DNA from: CAVYGN01 sp964413265
GTDB taxonomy: Bacteria; Spirochaetota; Brevinematia; Brevinematales; JAOACQ01
Assembly: GCA_964413265.1 (NCBI GenBank)
Contig: CAYPRX010000073.1
Coordinates: forward strand, 62,001-126,000
Length of the DNA stretch: 64,000 bases
Reading direction: 5' to 3'
Part shown: positions 17,621 through 26,122 of the stretch, one piece after another
Layout: every line of letters starts with the position of its first letter
Numbering within the stretch: the stretch's first letter is position 1
Position numbers and translations under genes: made by a program
Notes under the pieces: generated by a model
What the model was told of the DNA's origin: nothing
The model's database searches: none
Seen by the model: only the letters and a program-made list of their open reading frames with translations

Positions 17621-18475
17621 ATGCCTTTAAAGCAGATACCGAAGGAAAAAAAAGAAGCATACAATCTTACCGTAAAAGATTTGAGGGAAAAAGTTGATTT
17701 GATACTGAAAAAGGCGCAGAAGTTTGAACGTGAGGGTATGAGGGATAAAGAGGTAGTTTCTTTTTATAAGAGGGTGGCTGCAAGTATAAATTACCTGGAG
17801 ACAGTTAAAATTTTCAATAAAATGAACGAATACAGCATTCAGATCATGGATATTAAAAATGATCTGTATCTTTCAAATGCCAGAAAGAATATATACCAGG
17901 CGATAAAAATGCTTGAAACTATTGTCGGATCCGTTATTGATTCATCACTTACAGATAATGCGGAAATAATGGAAAAACTGATACTTTTAAATCCTAAAAG
18001 AATAATAAATCTTCTTAAAAAGATCGATTATTATATTGCAACCATCCAGCTGGCTGAAGGGGAAAATTCGAAATGGAAATGGACTTTTGTCGAAATGTAC
18101 GGCAAACTCGCCGCACTTACTAAAAACCTGATTAATTTTAAGGTTTATGGACAGCAGATATTTGATCCTACCACGCCATTTTACGAGGATATTAATGAAC
18201 TTTTCCAGTTTTCAAAGAAGCATATAGAAACTGCCGCTCAGAAATACAGGGCTAAATATGAACTTTCCACGATGGATGTGTCCGACATGAACAAGGGTTT
18301 GGATTTTCTTAATCTGCTTCTTCGCATAAATATTTTATTGAATGAACAGGTTCAGGCGCAGGAAACAAAAAAGACGATCGAAAAATGGAAGGATAAATTC
18401 GAAGAGGATATAAGGAAAAAAGACGCTGAAGTAAAAAAGAAGAAGCAGGATGCTGCTGTTGCTAAACGTAAATAG
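17621..18475 (+). CDS. Hypothetical helical cytoplasmic protein
   Basis: A 284-residue protein predicted to be almost wholly alpha-helical, with no signal peptide or membrane segment and a very lysine-rich tail (KKKKQDAAVAKRK-like). The middle contains repeated amphipathic helices (LLNPKRIINLLKKIDYYIA). I recognise no family. It stands alone on the plus strand between divergent kinase genes and a convergent aminotransferase (5 bases between stops). A scaffold or structural role is conceivable but unsupported. Confidence 0.7.
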   Translation: MPLKQIPKEKKEAYNLTVKDLREKVDLILKKAQKFEREGMRDKEVVSFYKRVAASINYLETVKIFNKMNEYSIQIMDIKNDLYLSNARKNIYQAIKMLETIVGSVIDSSLTDNAEIMEKLILLNPKRIINLLKKIDYYIATIQLAEGENSKWKWTFVEMYGKLAALTKNLINFKVYGQQIFDPTTPFYEDINELFQFSKKHIETAAQKYRAKYELSTMDVSDMNKGLDFLNLLLRINILLNEQVQAQETKKTIEKWKDKFEEDIRKKDAEVKKKKQDAAVAKRK

Positions 18476-18480
18476 TTTTC

Positions 18481-19758
18481 CTACCCTTCAATGATCGAAT
18501 TTATGCAGGCAATTTGAACACAAATACATAAAAGTTCGATCGCTTCAGTGAGTTCGTCAATAGGAGGGTAGGTGGGTGCTATCCTTATATTTCTATCTCT
18601 TGGGTCCCTGCCGTAAGGGAATGTTGCACCGGCCTTTGTGAATATAACTCCGGCTTCTCGGGCCATATCGACTATCTTTCGAGCGCAATTGTCCATTACA
18701 TTCAGACTGATAAAATACCCCCCTTCCGGTTTAATCCATGAAGCTAATCCCTTTCCGCCGAGCTCTTTTTCAAGAATTGAAATTACCTTATCAAATTTAG
18801 GTTTTAAAATAGAAGCATGCTTTGCCATGTGGGCATGAATTCCTTCAACATTTTTAAAGAAAGATACATGGCGCAGCTGGTTTAATTTATCAGGTCCTAT
18901 TGTCTGGATAATTATCATTTTTTTCAGGTATTTGATATTTGATTCGCTTGATGCAACCATTGAAACTCCTGCTCCGGCAAATGTCATTTTTGAGGTTGAA
19001 CAGAATATAAATGCCCTGTCTGGATACCCTGTTTTTTTGCAAGCATTAAGAATATTCATTACCCCTGACGGTCTTTCTGTGAAGTGATGAAATGCATAGG
19101 CGTTGTCCCAGAAAATTCTAAAATCTGCTGCCTTTGTTTTCATCCCGGCAAGCCTCATCACTGTTTCGTCCGAATAGTTAATTCCATCTGGATTGCTGAA
19201 GCTGGGCACGCACCAGATACCCTTGATAAGCTCATCAGAAGATACAAATTTTTCTATTGTATCCATATCAGGACCGTCGTTATTCATATCAATGGTTATC
19301 ATATCTATCCCGAAAAGCTCGCAAATTGCGAAATGCCTGTCATAACCCGGGCTTGGGCACAGGAACTTAATTGCCGGAGAACCATTGTTCCGCCATGGCC
19401 TGTCAATGCCGTTTACTCCAACGAGCAGTGCCCTTGCAATTAAATCATGCATTAGATTAAGGCTCGAGTTTCCATTAATTATTATTTCTTCCTCTTTAAC
19501 ATCTAATAATTCGGAGAATAATTTCTTAGCCTCAGGTAAACCGTCGGGTAAACCATAATTCCTGCAGTCTGTTCCATCGGCTGATAAATAGGCTGTTTTT
19601 TTAAGGATATCCATTGACAGGTCAAGTTGCTCAGGACAGGGTTTTCCACGGGACATATCCAGTTTAAGCTGTCTTGATTTAAATTCGTTGTATCTGTATT
19701 GAAGTTCATCAAGAATAGATATAAGGATTTTTCTGTCCAAAGCCTTATATTCATTCAT
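18481..19758 (-). CDS. PLP-dependent aspartate aminotransferase, subgroup Ic
   Basis: A 425-residue fold-type I aminotransferase of the Corynebacterium-type AspT subgroup (family known as Aminotran_MocR). Seen: DMSRGKPCPEQLDLS at about residues 34-48, the substrate-side NYGLPDG, NGNSSLNLMHD, and the PLP lysine near 256 in CSTSKMTFAGAG. It interconverts aspartate and oxaloacetate or a related pair with 2-oxoglutarate/glutamate, in line with the ammonia-assimilation genes further along. It is the last gene of the PHP/nucleotidyltransferase operon, 25 bases behind the previous stop. Confidence 0.88.
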   Translation of the reverse strand: MNEYKALDRKILISILDELQYRYNEFKSRQLKLDMSRGKPCPEQLDLSMDILKKTAYLSADGTDCRNYGLPDGLPEAKKLFSELLDVKEEEIIINGNSSLNLMHDLIARALLVGVNGIDRPWRNNGSPAIKFLCPSPGYDRHFAICELFGIDMITIDMNNDGPDMDTIEKFVSSDELIKGIWCVPSFSNPDGINYSDETVMRLAGMKTKAADFRIFWDNAYAFHHFTERPSGVMNILNACKKTGYPDRAFIFCSTSKMTFAGAGVSMVASSESNIKYLKKMIIIQTIGPDKLNQLRHVSFFKNVEGIHAHMAKHASILKPKFDKVISILEKELGGKGLASWIKPEGGYFISLNVMDNCARKIVDMAREAGVIFTKAGATFPYGRDPRDRNIRIAPTYPPIDELTEAIELLCICVQIACINSIIEG

Positions 19759-19783
19759 ATTTGACTCCCCCCTCGATTATTTT

Positions 19784-21292
19784 TTAAATTAAAATCGGCA
19801 GTTCATCCGATTGATTTTTTGAATGATGATCTTCAATTAAAGAAATATTCCTGTTTTTCAAAAATTCTTCACCGATTAAATATAATTTATCTTTTTTGTT
19901 CAAATCAGGGTTATCAAGCACCTTCTGGAGCATGTACTCCAGTATTTCCCCTATAACTCTTGAAGGACTTAAATTGAACCTTTTCATAATTTCATTACCG
20001 TTAATATCGAGGTCGGTAACCTTTAGAGCATTGTCTTCATTGATTATGGCTCTGATCCTTTTTTTGAATTTTTCGATTATTTCAGCATCTCCGCTCCTCA
20101 TGCCGCTGCCTAATCTGTCAGCTTTACGCAGTTCAAAAAGATCATCAAGGTCGATTGAATCATCCTTCAATTTTTTTAAAAACCGACGGACAGCTCCGTC
20201 GCTCCATTCCTCTGTATAGTAGAACATGTGGAGCTTTACTAATTTTTTTATTTTTTTTATGTCGCTGTTGCTGAATTTCAGCCGTTTAAGAATTTTTTCA
20301 GTAAGTTTTTCTCCAATCACCTCGTGGTTATAAAAAACATTCCCATTGCCGTTGGTAGAAGCATAATATTGGGCCCTCGGTTTTCCAATATCATGGAAAA
20401 GAGCGGCCAGTCTGATCTGGGGCTTTTCTGAATTGACGGCATCGCATGTGTAAAGATTATGATAGTAAACATCGAATCTATGAAATTCATTCTGATTGAG
20501 CTGGTATCCCTCAAGAAGCTCAGGAATGAAAATTTCGAGAAGTCCGGTAATCCTGAGGTATTCTATGCCAAGAGACGGTTTTTCTGCCTGCATCATCTTC
20601 ATAATTTCATCATGGATCCTTTCAAGCGACACCTGCCTGACTGTATCCAATACCTCGGGAATTACGTCAATTGCAGCACTGTCAATCCGAAAATCCAATT
20701 GGGCGGCGAAACGGCAGGCTCTGACAGGGCGTAATCCATCTTCTAAAAAACGGCTTAAAGGGTTCCCAACAGTTTTTATTATTCCCCTTTTCAGGTCTCC
20801 CAACCCATGAAACGGATCGATTATTAACTTTTCCTGAATGTCGTAAGCAAGCGCATTGATAGTGAAATCTCTACGGGCGAGATCTTCAATCAATGAGGAT
20901 GAAAATTTAACGGAAGAAGGATGCCGTCCGTCTTTATAAGCACTATCTATGCGGTATGTAGTAATTTCATAGCTGGATGATATTTTGTCCTTAACAATTA
21001 TAACGGAGACCGTGCCGTGTAAAAGACCGGTCGGGATGGTAAAGATTTTTACCCTTCCGTTTTTTCTAAAAAGCGAAATAACTTGCTCGGGTGTTGCGTT
21101 AGTAGTCAGATCGAATTCCATATCAGAGTAAAAATTTTTTTCAGTATTGCCGTTGAGAATGATATCCCTTACGGCGCCTCCTACAAGAAAAGCTTCAAAC
21201 CCCTCTGATTTCAGTTTTTCAGTAATGAAAACCAGGTTTTCAGGTATTTGGTCATGGAAAAGATCGAATGAAAACGAATCGCTATAAACCAT
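19784..21292 (-). CDS. CCA tRNA nucleotidyltransferase-family protein with HD domain
   Basis: A 502-residue class II nucleotidyltransferase. The head domain has GGAVRD (38-43) and the metal pair E59-F-D61 in MEFDLTTNATPE. The RNA-binding helices include GLRPVRACRFAAQLDF, and an HD domain follows (ALFHDIGKP, about 285). This arrangement fits bacterial CCA-adding enzymes that repair the tRNA 3' end, or a split A-adding or CC-adding enzyme. Sequence alone does not separate these, so no symbol is assigned. It lies 14 bases after the PHP gene. Confidence 0.87.
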   Translation of the reverse strand: MVYSDSFSFDLFHDQIPENLVFITEKLKSEGFEAFLVGGAVRDIILNGNTEKNFYSDMEFDLTTNATPEQVISLFRKNGRVKIFTIPTGLLHGTVSVIIVKDKISSSYEITTYRIDSAYKDGRHPSSVKFSSSLIEDLARRDFTINALAYDIQEKLIIDPFHGLGDLKRGIIKTVGNPLSRFLEDGLRPVRACRFAAQLDFRIDSAAIDVIPEVLDTVRQVSLERIHDEIMKMMQAEKPSLGIEYLRITGLLEIFIPELLEGYQLNQNEFHRFDVYYHNLYTCDAVNSEKPQIRLAALFHDIGKPRAQYYASTNGNGNVFYNHEVIGEKLTEKILKRLKFSNSDIKKIKKLVKLHMFYYTEEWSDGAVRRFLKKLKDDSIDLDDLFELRKADRLGSGMRSGDAEIIEKFKKRIRAIINEDNALKVTDLDINGNEIMKRFNLSPSRVIGEILEYMLQKVLDNPDLNKKDKLYLIGEEFLKNRNISLIEDHHSKNQSDELPILI

Positions 21293-21306
21293 CTATTTTT
21301 CCTGTT

Positions 21307-21966
21307 TTATCTGTTAAATGATCTTTTAACAATATCGCGTGAGTTTTTTAAGATACTGGGCAGTAATTCAATGTCCAATCCTGAACCGAGTAGAATTCTT
21401 TCTGCTGTCTGATCAGAAATAAAATCATTGTGAGAATGTGAATCAGTGTTAATTACGAGAGGGCTCTTATGAAGACCCGCAATTCGGGCGACATGGCCGT
21501 TCGTCAGGGAATGACCCTTTCTAGCAGTAATCTCTAGAAACACTCCATTTTGACCGGCAAGCCTGATCTCCTCACTGGAAATAAGCCCTGGATGAGCCAG
21601 AATGTCTACACAGGCAATGATTGCAGCCATATTCGTTCCCGGTCTTACTGGTTCGGCTATCGTTTCTCCATGAACAACTATGATAGAAACACCCATGCTT
21701 CTGGCTAGTTTAGTCAATTCCCCGATTTCTTCCGGCAGAATGTGGGTCAGTTCCAGTCCTGACAGAACAGTTATTTCATTTTGAAGCCTATTCATTGTCA
21801 AAGCGAATTGAACGCCTTCCCTGCAGAGTTCTTCAATGTTGGAACTATCCGCATGGTCCGTCAAAGCGATAGCCTCGTAACCTGCCTTAACGGCTCTTCT
21901 TATATGTTCTGCCGGAATGAGTTCACCGTCACTCCAGAGTGTATGAGTATGCAGATCAATCATCAT
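21307..21966 (-). CDS. PHP-domain phosphoesterase
   Basis: A 219-residue protein with the metal-binding PHP signature: HTHTLWSDGE at the N-terminus, ALTDHADSSN near residue 35, VVHGET, DILAHPG, and INTDSHSHND near the end. It resembles the small PHP proteins annotated as histidinol-phosphatase-like, but no histidine gene is nearby. Its co-transcription with a tRNA nucleotidyltransferase hints at nucleotide or RNA 3'-phosphate processing, which is inference. Two ATG codons are adjacent at the start (21966 or 21963). Confidence 0.85.
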   Translation of the reverse strand: MMIDLHTHTLWSDGELIPAEHIRRAVKAGYEAIALTDHADSSNIEELCREGVQFALTMNRLQNEITVLSGLELTHILPEEIGELTKLARSMGVSIIVVHGETIAEPVRPGTNMAAIIACVDILAHPGLISSEEIRLAGQNGVFLEITARKGHSLTNGHVARIAGLHKSPLVINTDSHSHNDFISDQTAERILLGSGLDIELLPSILKNSRDIVKRSFNR

Positions 21967-22086
21967 TATTTCCTTGTAACTTTATTAATATTTCAGATAA
22001 CGGTAGTAATTTTAACCCTAAAAGCCAAAAATGTAAACAGAACATTCGAACTTTCGCGATGGCCCTTGAAGCAAACAGAAAATCCA

Positions 22087-22115
22087 TTGCAATTAAATGG
22101 AAAAAGTTTTATAAT
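22087..22115 (+). promoter_or_regulatory. Promoter of the V-ATPase operon
   Basis: TTGCAA (22087-22092), 17-base spacer, TATAAT (22110-22115), a near-consensus sigma70 promoter 28 bases before the first V-ATPase gene. All eleven downstream genes are closely spaced and no terminator is visible among them. Confidence 0.8.
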
Positions 22116-22143
22116 TATTTTAAATCACATAGCGGAGGAAAAT

Positions 22144-22611
22144 ATGTTATTTATCGGGTTAACCGCAATTGCGCTATTGCTGGGCTGCATGATCTTTATT
22201 TATTTCCGGTACAGAAAAGAAAATATAAGTGATGGAATGAAAAAAACGTTTGTTAAAACAATCGGTATAACCGGGTTGTTTTCAATTCTTATCCTCAGCA
22301 TGGGGGTTTTATCAATTTCTGTTGACAAGATTCACGCACAAACGCAGACTTCTCAGACCGGCACGACAGTTCAGGAAACGAAATCTCAGGCACAGAGCCA
22401 GGTTGGCATAGGGTTAATAGCTTCAGCTCTTGCTTTTGGTTTAGGTGCGCTGGGAGCCGGTATTGCAGTTGGCATGTCTGCAGCGGCAGCCATAGGTGCC
22501 ATATCTGAAAACCCTAAAATGTTTGGAAGTGCAATAGTTTTTGTCGGTCTTGCCGAAGGAATTGCTATTTATGGAATTGTTATTGCAATTCTGATACTGG
22601 GGAGAATTTAG
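22144..22611 (+). CDS. ntpK: V-type ATPase subunit K (membrane rotor ring)
   Basis: The proteolipid that forms the ion-carrying ring. The last 70 residues are the classic two-helix hairpin (GLIASALAFGLGALGAGIAVG ... VFVGLAEGIAIYG) with the ion-binding carboxylate at E138. It is unusual in carrying an extra ~85-residue N-terminal part with two more hydrophobic segments (about 1-21 and 38-60) and a Gln/Thr-rich linker. The ATG at 22144 is chosen because GGAGG (22134-22138) precedes it; longer in-frame readings have no ribosome site. Whether Na+ or H+ is moved is not clear. Confidence 0.9.
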   Translation: MLFIGLTAIALLLGCMIFIYFRYRKENISDGMKKTFVKTIGITGLFSILILSMGVLSISVDKIHAQTQTSQTGTTVQETKSQAQSQVGIGLIASALAFGLGALGAGIAVGMSAAAAIGAISENPKMFGSAIVFVGLAEGIAIYGIVIAILILGRI

Positions 22612-22631
22612 ATTTAATAGAGGAATAATGA

Positions 22632-22937
22632 ATGAAATTGGTCGTCCTTGGCGATAAACAAACATCTCTGTTATTCGGGCTCGTCGGTGTTGAATGCAGG
22701 ATTGTTGAAGATCAGAACACGGCGCTTGAAGAAATAAAGAAAATAAGGAAGACGAAAAATTTTGGTTTAATAATTGTTACCGAAAGAGTAGCGGAATGGG
22801 CCAGGGACCTTATAAATCAGATGCGGTTTTCAAAAGAGCTGCCTTTGATAATTGATATTCCCGACCATAAAGGTCATATCGAGGGTATGAAGAACCTTGC
22901 AGAATATATACGAGAAGCTGTTGGTATAAGGATTTGA
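22632..22937 (+). CDS. ntpF: V-type ATPase subunit F
   Basis: A 101-residue central-stalk subunit, recognised by the small Rossmann-like layout VVLGDKQTSLLFGLVGVEC followed by LIIVTERVAEW and a C-terminal helix. It joins subunit D in the rotating shaft between the A3B3 head and the membrane ring. GAGGAAT precedes the ATG. Position between K and E matches the archaeal/V-type operon logic. Confidence 0.85.
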   Translation: MKLVVLGDKQTSLLFGLVGVECRIVEDQNTALEEIKKIRKTKNFGLIIVTERVAEWARDLINQMRFSKELPLIIDIPDHKGHIEGMKNLAEYIREAVGIRI

Positions 22938-22971
22938 TGAGGGATATAAATAATCTAAACGAAGGTGTTCT

Positions 22972-23553
22972 ATGGGTCTTAAGGAAATTTTAGACGAAAT
23001 CAGCCGTGAATCTGAAGAACTGAACACTGAAGCAATTATGTCAGCGAAAATGGAAGCTGAACAGAGAATGCTGAAAGCTATTGAAGATGCCGAAAGGAAT
23101 ATAGCCGAGAGAAGAACGGAACTAGCTGCAGAAATAAAGCGCAGGCGTATCAAACTAAAAGCTAAGGCTGAACTTGAAGCATATAGAGACAGGCAAAAAC
23201 TTGAAGTAAGCCTCATAGAAAATGTCCTGAAGGAAGCATTAAAAGAATTGATCGATAAATTAAAACATGATAAAAAATCCTATCTTAATTTCCTGAAGAA
23301 GCTCGTTAAAGCCTCCGTTGATTTGATAGGCTCAATACCTGTTGAAATATCTCTTTCGAAAGACGACATGAATCTCTTCAGTGAACTTGCAAAGGATTTC
23401 AAAAAGGGTGAACTGGTCCTTGCTGAGGCTGTAAAAATATATGGTGGAGTCATTTGCAGGGCCGGAGGAAGTTATGTTGACAATTCTATTGAAAATATCT
23501 TTGAAAAACAGAGGCCGGCTTTTCTGAAAATGATTTCTGAAGAATTAGCCTGA
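22972..23553 (+). CDS. ntpE: V-type ATPase subunit E (peripheral stalk)
   Basis: A 193-residue protein with a long charged coiled-coil N-terminal half (residues 1-100, rich in Glu, Lys and Arg) and a globular C-terminal half containing LVLAEAVKIYGGVI and NSIENIFEKQRP, typical of subunit E. It pairs with the G/H subunit (28639) as the stator linking the head to subunit I. Confidence 0.87.
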   Translation: MGLKEILDEISRESEELNTEAIMSAKMEAEQRMLKAIEDAERNIAERRTELAAEIKRRRIKLKAKAELEAYRDRQKLEVSLIENVLKEALKELIDKLKHDKKSYLNFLKKLVKASVDLIGSIPVEISLSKDDMNLFSELAKDFKKGELVLAEAVKIYGGVICRAGGSYVDNSIENIFEKQRPAFLKMISEELA

Positions 23554-23567
23554 TCGGGAACGTTTCA

Positions 23568-24245
23568 ATGAAGGATAAGAGACCAGAAATAGATGTTGGT
23601 GGTAAAAAGTATCTCAGGATTCCGGTAAAAACACATGTCATCACCAATAAAGACAATATGGTTGAAGTCGTGAAAAAGTATGCACTGCCCGAAATAAAGG
23701 AAAATGATATCCTTTTTATTAGTGAAAAAGCAGTGGCTATAACTCAGGGAAGGGCTTACCCTGTAAAAGAGATCAAAGCGGGGAGGCTTGCCATTATTCT
23801 ATCCAGCTTTGTGACTAAGACCCCTTTTGGAATAGGCCTTGGAATTCCTGAAACTATGGAAATGGCTATCAGGGAGTGTGGACTTTTCAGGATATTAATA
23901 GCCTCGGTAATCGGATTTATTGGGAAGCTTTTGGGAAGAAAGGGCGACTTCTATAGAGTGGCCGGATATAAGGCTTCATCGATTGACGGTCCGACGCCGA
24001 ATACACTGCCACCTTATAATACCTATGTTGTCCTTGGCCCTGAGAGACCGGATATGGTTGCAAAAGAAATCGCCGGCGAAATTAAGGAGCGTACAGTTAT
24101 AGCTGATCTTAACGACTTCGGAGGGAAAATACTCGGAAGGTCTGACAAGTCAATTGACAAATTCTGGCTTTTATCGGTCCTGAGGGATAACCCTCTCGGA
24201 CAGTGCTCAGAGCAGACTCCTATCGGCATTATAAGGGAAATATAG
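23568..24245 (+). CDS. CofE-like (F420-0:glutamate ligase family) protein inside the V-ATPase operon
   Basis: A 225-residue cytoplasmic protein resembling the coenzyme F420-0:L-glutamate ligase domain: DILFISEKAVAITQGRAYPV corresponds to the family's D-x-VVVAQK-VSKAEGR strand and loop, and the C-terminal part has VIADLNDFGG and LGQCSEQTPIGIIRE. CofE adds glutamate to F420-0 using GTP. No other F420 gene is present, and spirochaetes are not known F420 producers, so the substrate is probably different. It stands 14 bases after subunit E and 28 bases before subunit A, inside the ATPase transcript. Confidence 0.78.
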   Translation: MKDKRPEIDVGGKKYLRIPVKTHVITNKDNMVEVVKKYALPEIKENDILFISEKAVAITQGRAYPVKEIKAGRLAIILSSFVTKTPFGIGLGIPETMEMAIRECGLFRILIASVIGFIGKLLGRKGDFYRVAGYKASSIDGPTPNTLPPYNTYVVLGPERPDMVAKEIAGEIKERTVIADLNDFGGKILGRSDKSIDKFWLLSVLRDNPLGQCSEQTPIGIIREI

Positions 24246-24273
24246 ACCCGTAGTTTTGTTAAGAGGAAGTTTT

Positions 24274-26052
24274 ATGGAAAATAAAAAAGCGGGCATCATA
24301 TTAAAGATCAACGGTCCTATTATTCACGCAAAACTCGATGAAATGCTGCGAATGATGGAGCTCGTAGAAGTGTCCGATTACCATCTTATAGCGGAAGTTC
24401 TGAGTATAAGAGGTGATATAGCGATTATCCAGGTTTACGAGGATACGAGTGATATCAAACCTGGTGATCCAGTTTTCGGCACAGGTCTCCCACTGTCTGT
24501 TGAACTGGGACCTGGTCTTATAGGAGATATATTTGACGGTATACAAAGACCCCTCGAGGAAATTGAAAAGAGATCGGGGATCTATATCGGAAGGGGTATA
24601 AATGTACCTTCTCTTGACAGGGAGAAAAAATGGCATTATAAACCACAGCTTATCGAAGGGACAAGGGTTGAAGGCGGAATAATTGTAGGCACTGTCCAGG
24701 AATCCAGCGTTATTGAGCATAGAATTCTTATAAGGCCGGACGTTAAACCTGGGGTCATAGTTAAAATGGCATCTGAGGGAGAATATAAGCTTGACGATGT
24801 AATAGCAGTGGTAAGAACTGATGAAGAAGAGGAAATTGAAATAAAACTTTATCACAGATGGCCGGTTAAGGTACCAAGGCCAGTAGTGGACAGATCTAAA
24901 CCTGTAATTCCGCTCATAACCGGCCAAAGGATCGTCGATATATTTTTTCCTATAACAAAGGGAGGAACTGCAGGAATACCTGGAGGTTTTGGTACTGGTA
25001 AAACTATAACACAGCATCAGCTTGCCAAATGGGCCGATGCCCAGGTCATAGTTTATATAGGCTGCGGTGAAAGGGGCAACGAGATGACTGAAGTCCTCGA
25101 AGACTTTCCCAAGCTTATCGATCCTAGGACCGGAAAGCCTTTGATGGAAAGAACTATTCTGATAGCCAATACCTCGAATATGCCAGTGACAGCGAGGGAG
25201 GCGTCGATTTATACAGGAATCACTCTTGGTGAATATTACAGGGATATGGGTTATGATGTTGCCATAATGGCTGACTCAACATCCCGCTGGGCTGAAGCCC
25301 TCAGAGAATTATCGGGAAGGCTCGAAGAAATGCCGGCAGAAGAAGGATTTCCGGCATATTTAGGTTCAAGACTGGCTGATTTTTATGAAAGGGCAGGTTT
25401 TGTCAAAACAAAGTCGGGGGCTTATGGTTCAATCAGTGTGATAGGCGCCGTTTCCCCTCCGGGAGGCGATTTTTCTGAACCCGTAACGCAGAATACAAAA
25501 AGGTTCGTTAGATGTTTCTGGGAACTTGACAAGAATCTCGCCAGCAGCCGCCATTATCCGGCTATAAACTGGATGAGAAGCTATAGCCAGTATGTGGACG
25601 ATGTGCGTGACTGGTGGAAAGAGAATGTGGCCGACGATTACAGGGAAGTCAGAATTAAAACCTATGAAGTTTTGCAAAAAGAGGATAGGCTTCAGAGAAT
25701 TGTGAGATTGATCGGGCCTGATGCTCTGCCTGACAGCGAGAGACTCTATCTTGAAGTTGCCAGGCTCATCAAGCTGGGTTTTCTTCAGCAGGGCGCATTT
25801 GATGAAATCGATACATATTCCACTCCTGAAAAGCAGCTGAAAATTTTAAGGATTTTCCTCAGATTCCTGGAAAGGGCTGAAGAAATAATCAAGCTTGGTG
25901 CGCCGATTCTTGCAATCCGGGAGATGAAATGCATACCAAGCATGATCCGTATCAAGATGACTGTTCCAAATGAACAGCTTGGTGCTATCGATGAAATTGA
26001 AAAAGTGATGAATAAAGAATTCGACGATTTAAAGGAAGAATATAAAAGCTGA
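24274..26052 (+). CDS. ntpA: V-type ATPase catalytic subunit A
   Basis: The nucleotide-hydrolysing head subunit, 592 residues. Seen: N-terminal barrel, the non-homologous insert of A subunits (about 110-190), Walker A GGFGTGKT at about 236-243, the catalytic GERGNE, Walker B region VAIMADSTSRWAEALRE and SPPGGDFSEPV. The ATG at 24274 has AGAGG seven bases upstream and is preferred to the TTG at 24256. Length matches bacterial and archaeal A subunits. Confidence 0.97.
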   Translation: MENKKAGIILKINGPIIHAKLDEMLRMMELVEVSDYHLIAEVLSIRGDIAIIQVYEDTSDIKPGDPVFGTGLPLSVELGPGLIGDIFDGIQRPLEEIEKRSGIYIGRGINVPSLDREKKWHYKPQLIEGTRVEGGIIVGTVQESSVIEHRILIRPDVKPGVIVKMASEGEYKLDDVIAVVRTDEEEEIEIKLYHRWPVKVPRPVVDRSKPVIPLITGQRIVDIFFPITKGGTAGIPGGFGTGKTITQHQLAKWADAQVIVYIGCGERGNEMTEVLEDFPKLIDPRTGKPLMERTILIANTSNMPVTAREASIYTGITLGEYYRDMGYDVAIMADSTSRWAEALRELSGRLEEMPAEEGFPAYLGSRLADFYERAGFVKTKSGAYGSISVIGAVSPPGGDFSEPVTQNTKRFVRCFWELDKNLASSRHYPAINWMRSYSQYVDDVRDWWKENVADDYREVRIKTYEVLQKEDRLQRIVRLIGPDALPDSERLYLEVARLIKLGFLQQGAFDEIDTYSTPEKQLKILRIFLRFLERAEEIIKLGAPILAIREMKCIPSMIRIKMTVPNEQLGAIDEIEKVMNKEFDDLKEEYKS

Positions 26053-26122
26053 CGTTTGGGTACTGTTTTAATGAGTCGAGATGCAGTAGCTTCAACAGGT
26101 ATTTTTTACATTGGAGAATAAA

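Noticed and set aside
24301..25017. Long antisense open frame (238 codons) inside V-ATPase subunit A
   Set aside because: Fully inside a strongly conserved gene; its translation has the Tyr/Ser/Asn-rich composition of a reverse reading and no motif.
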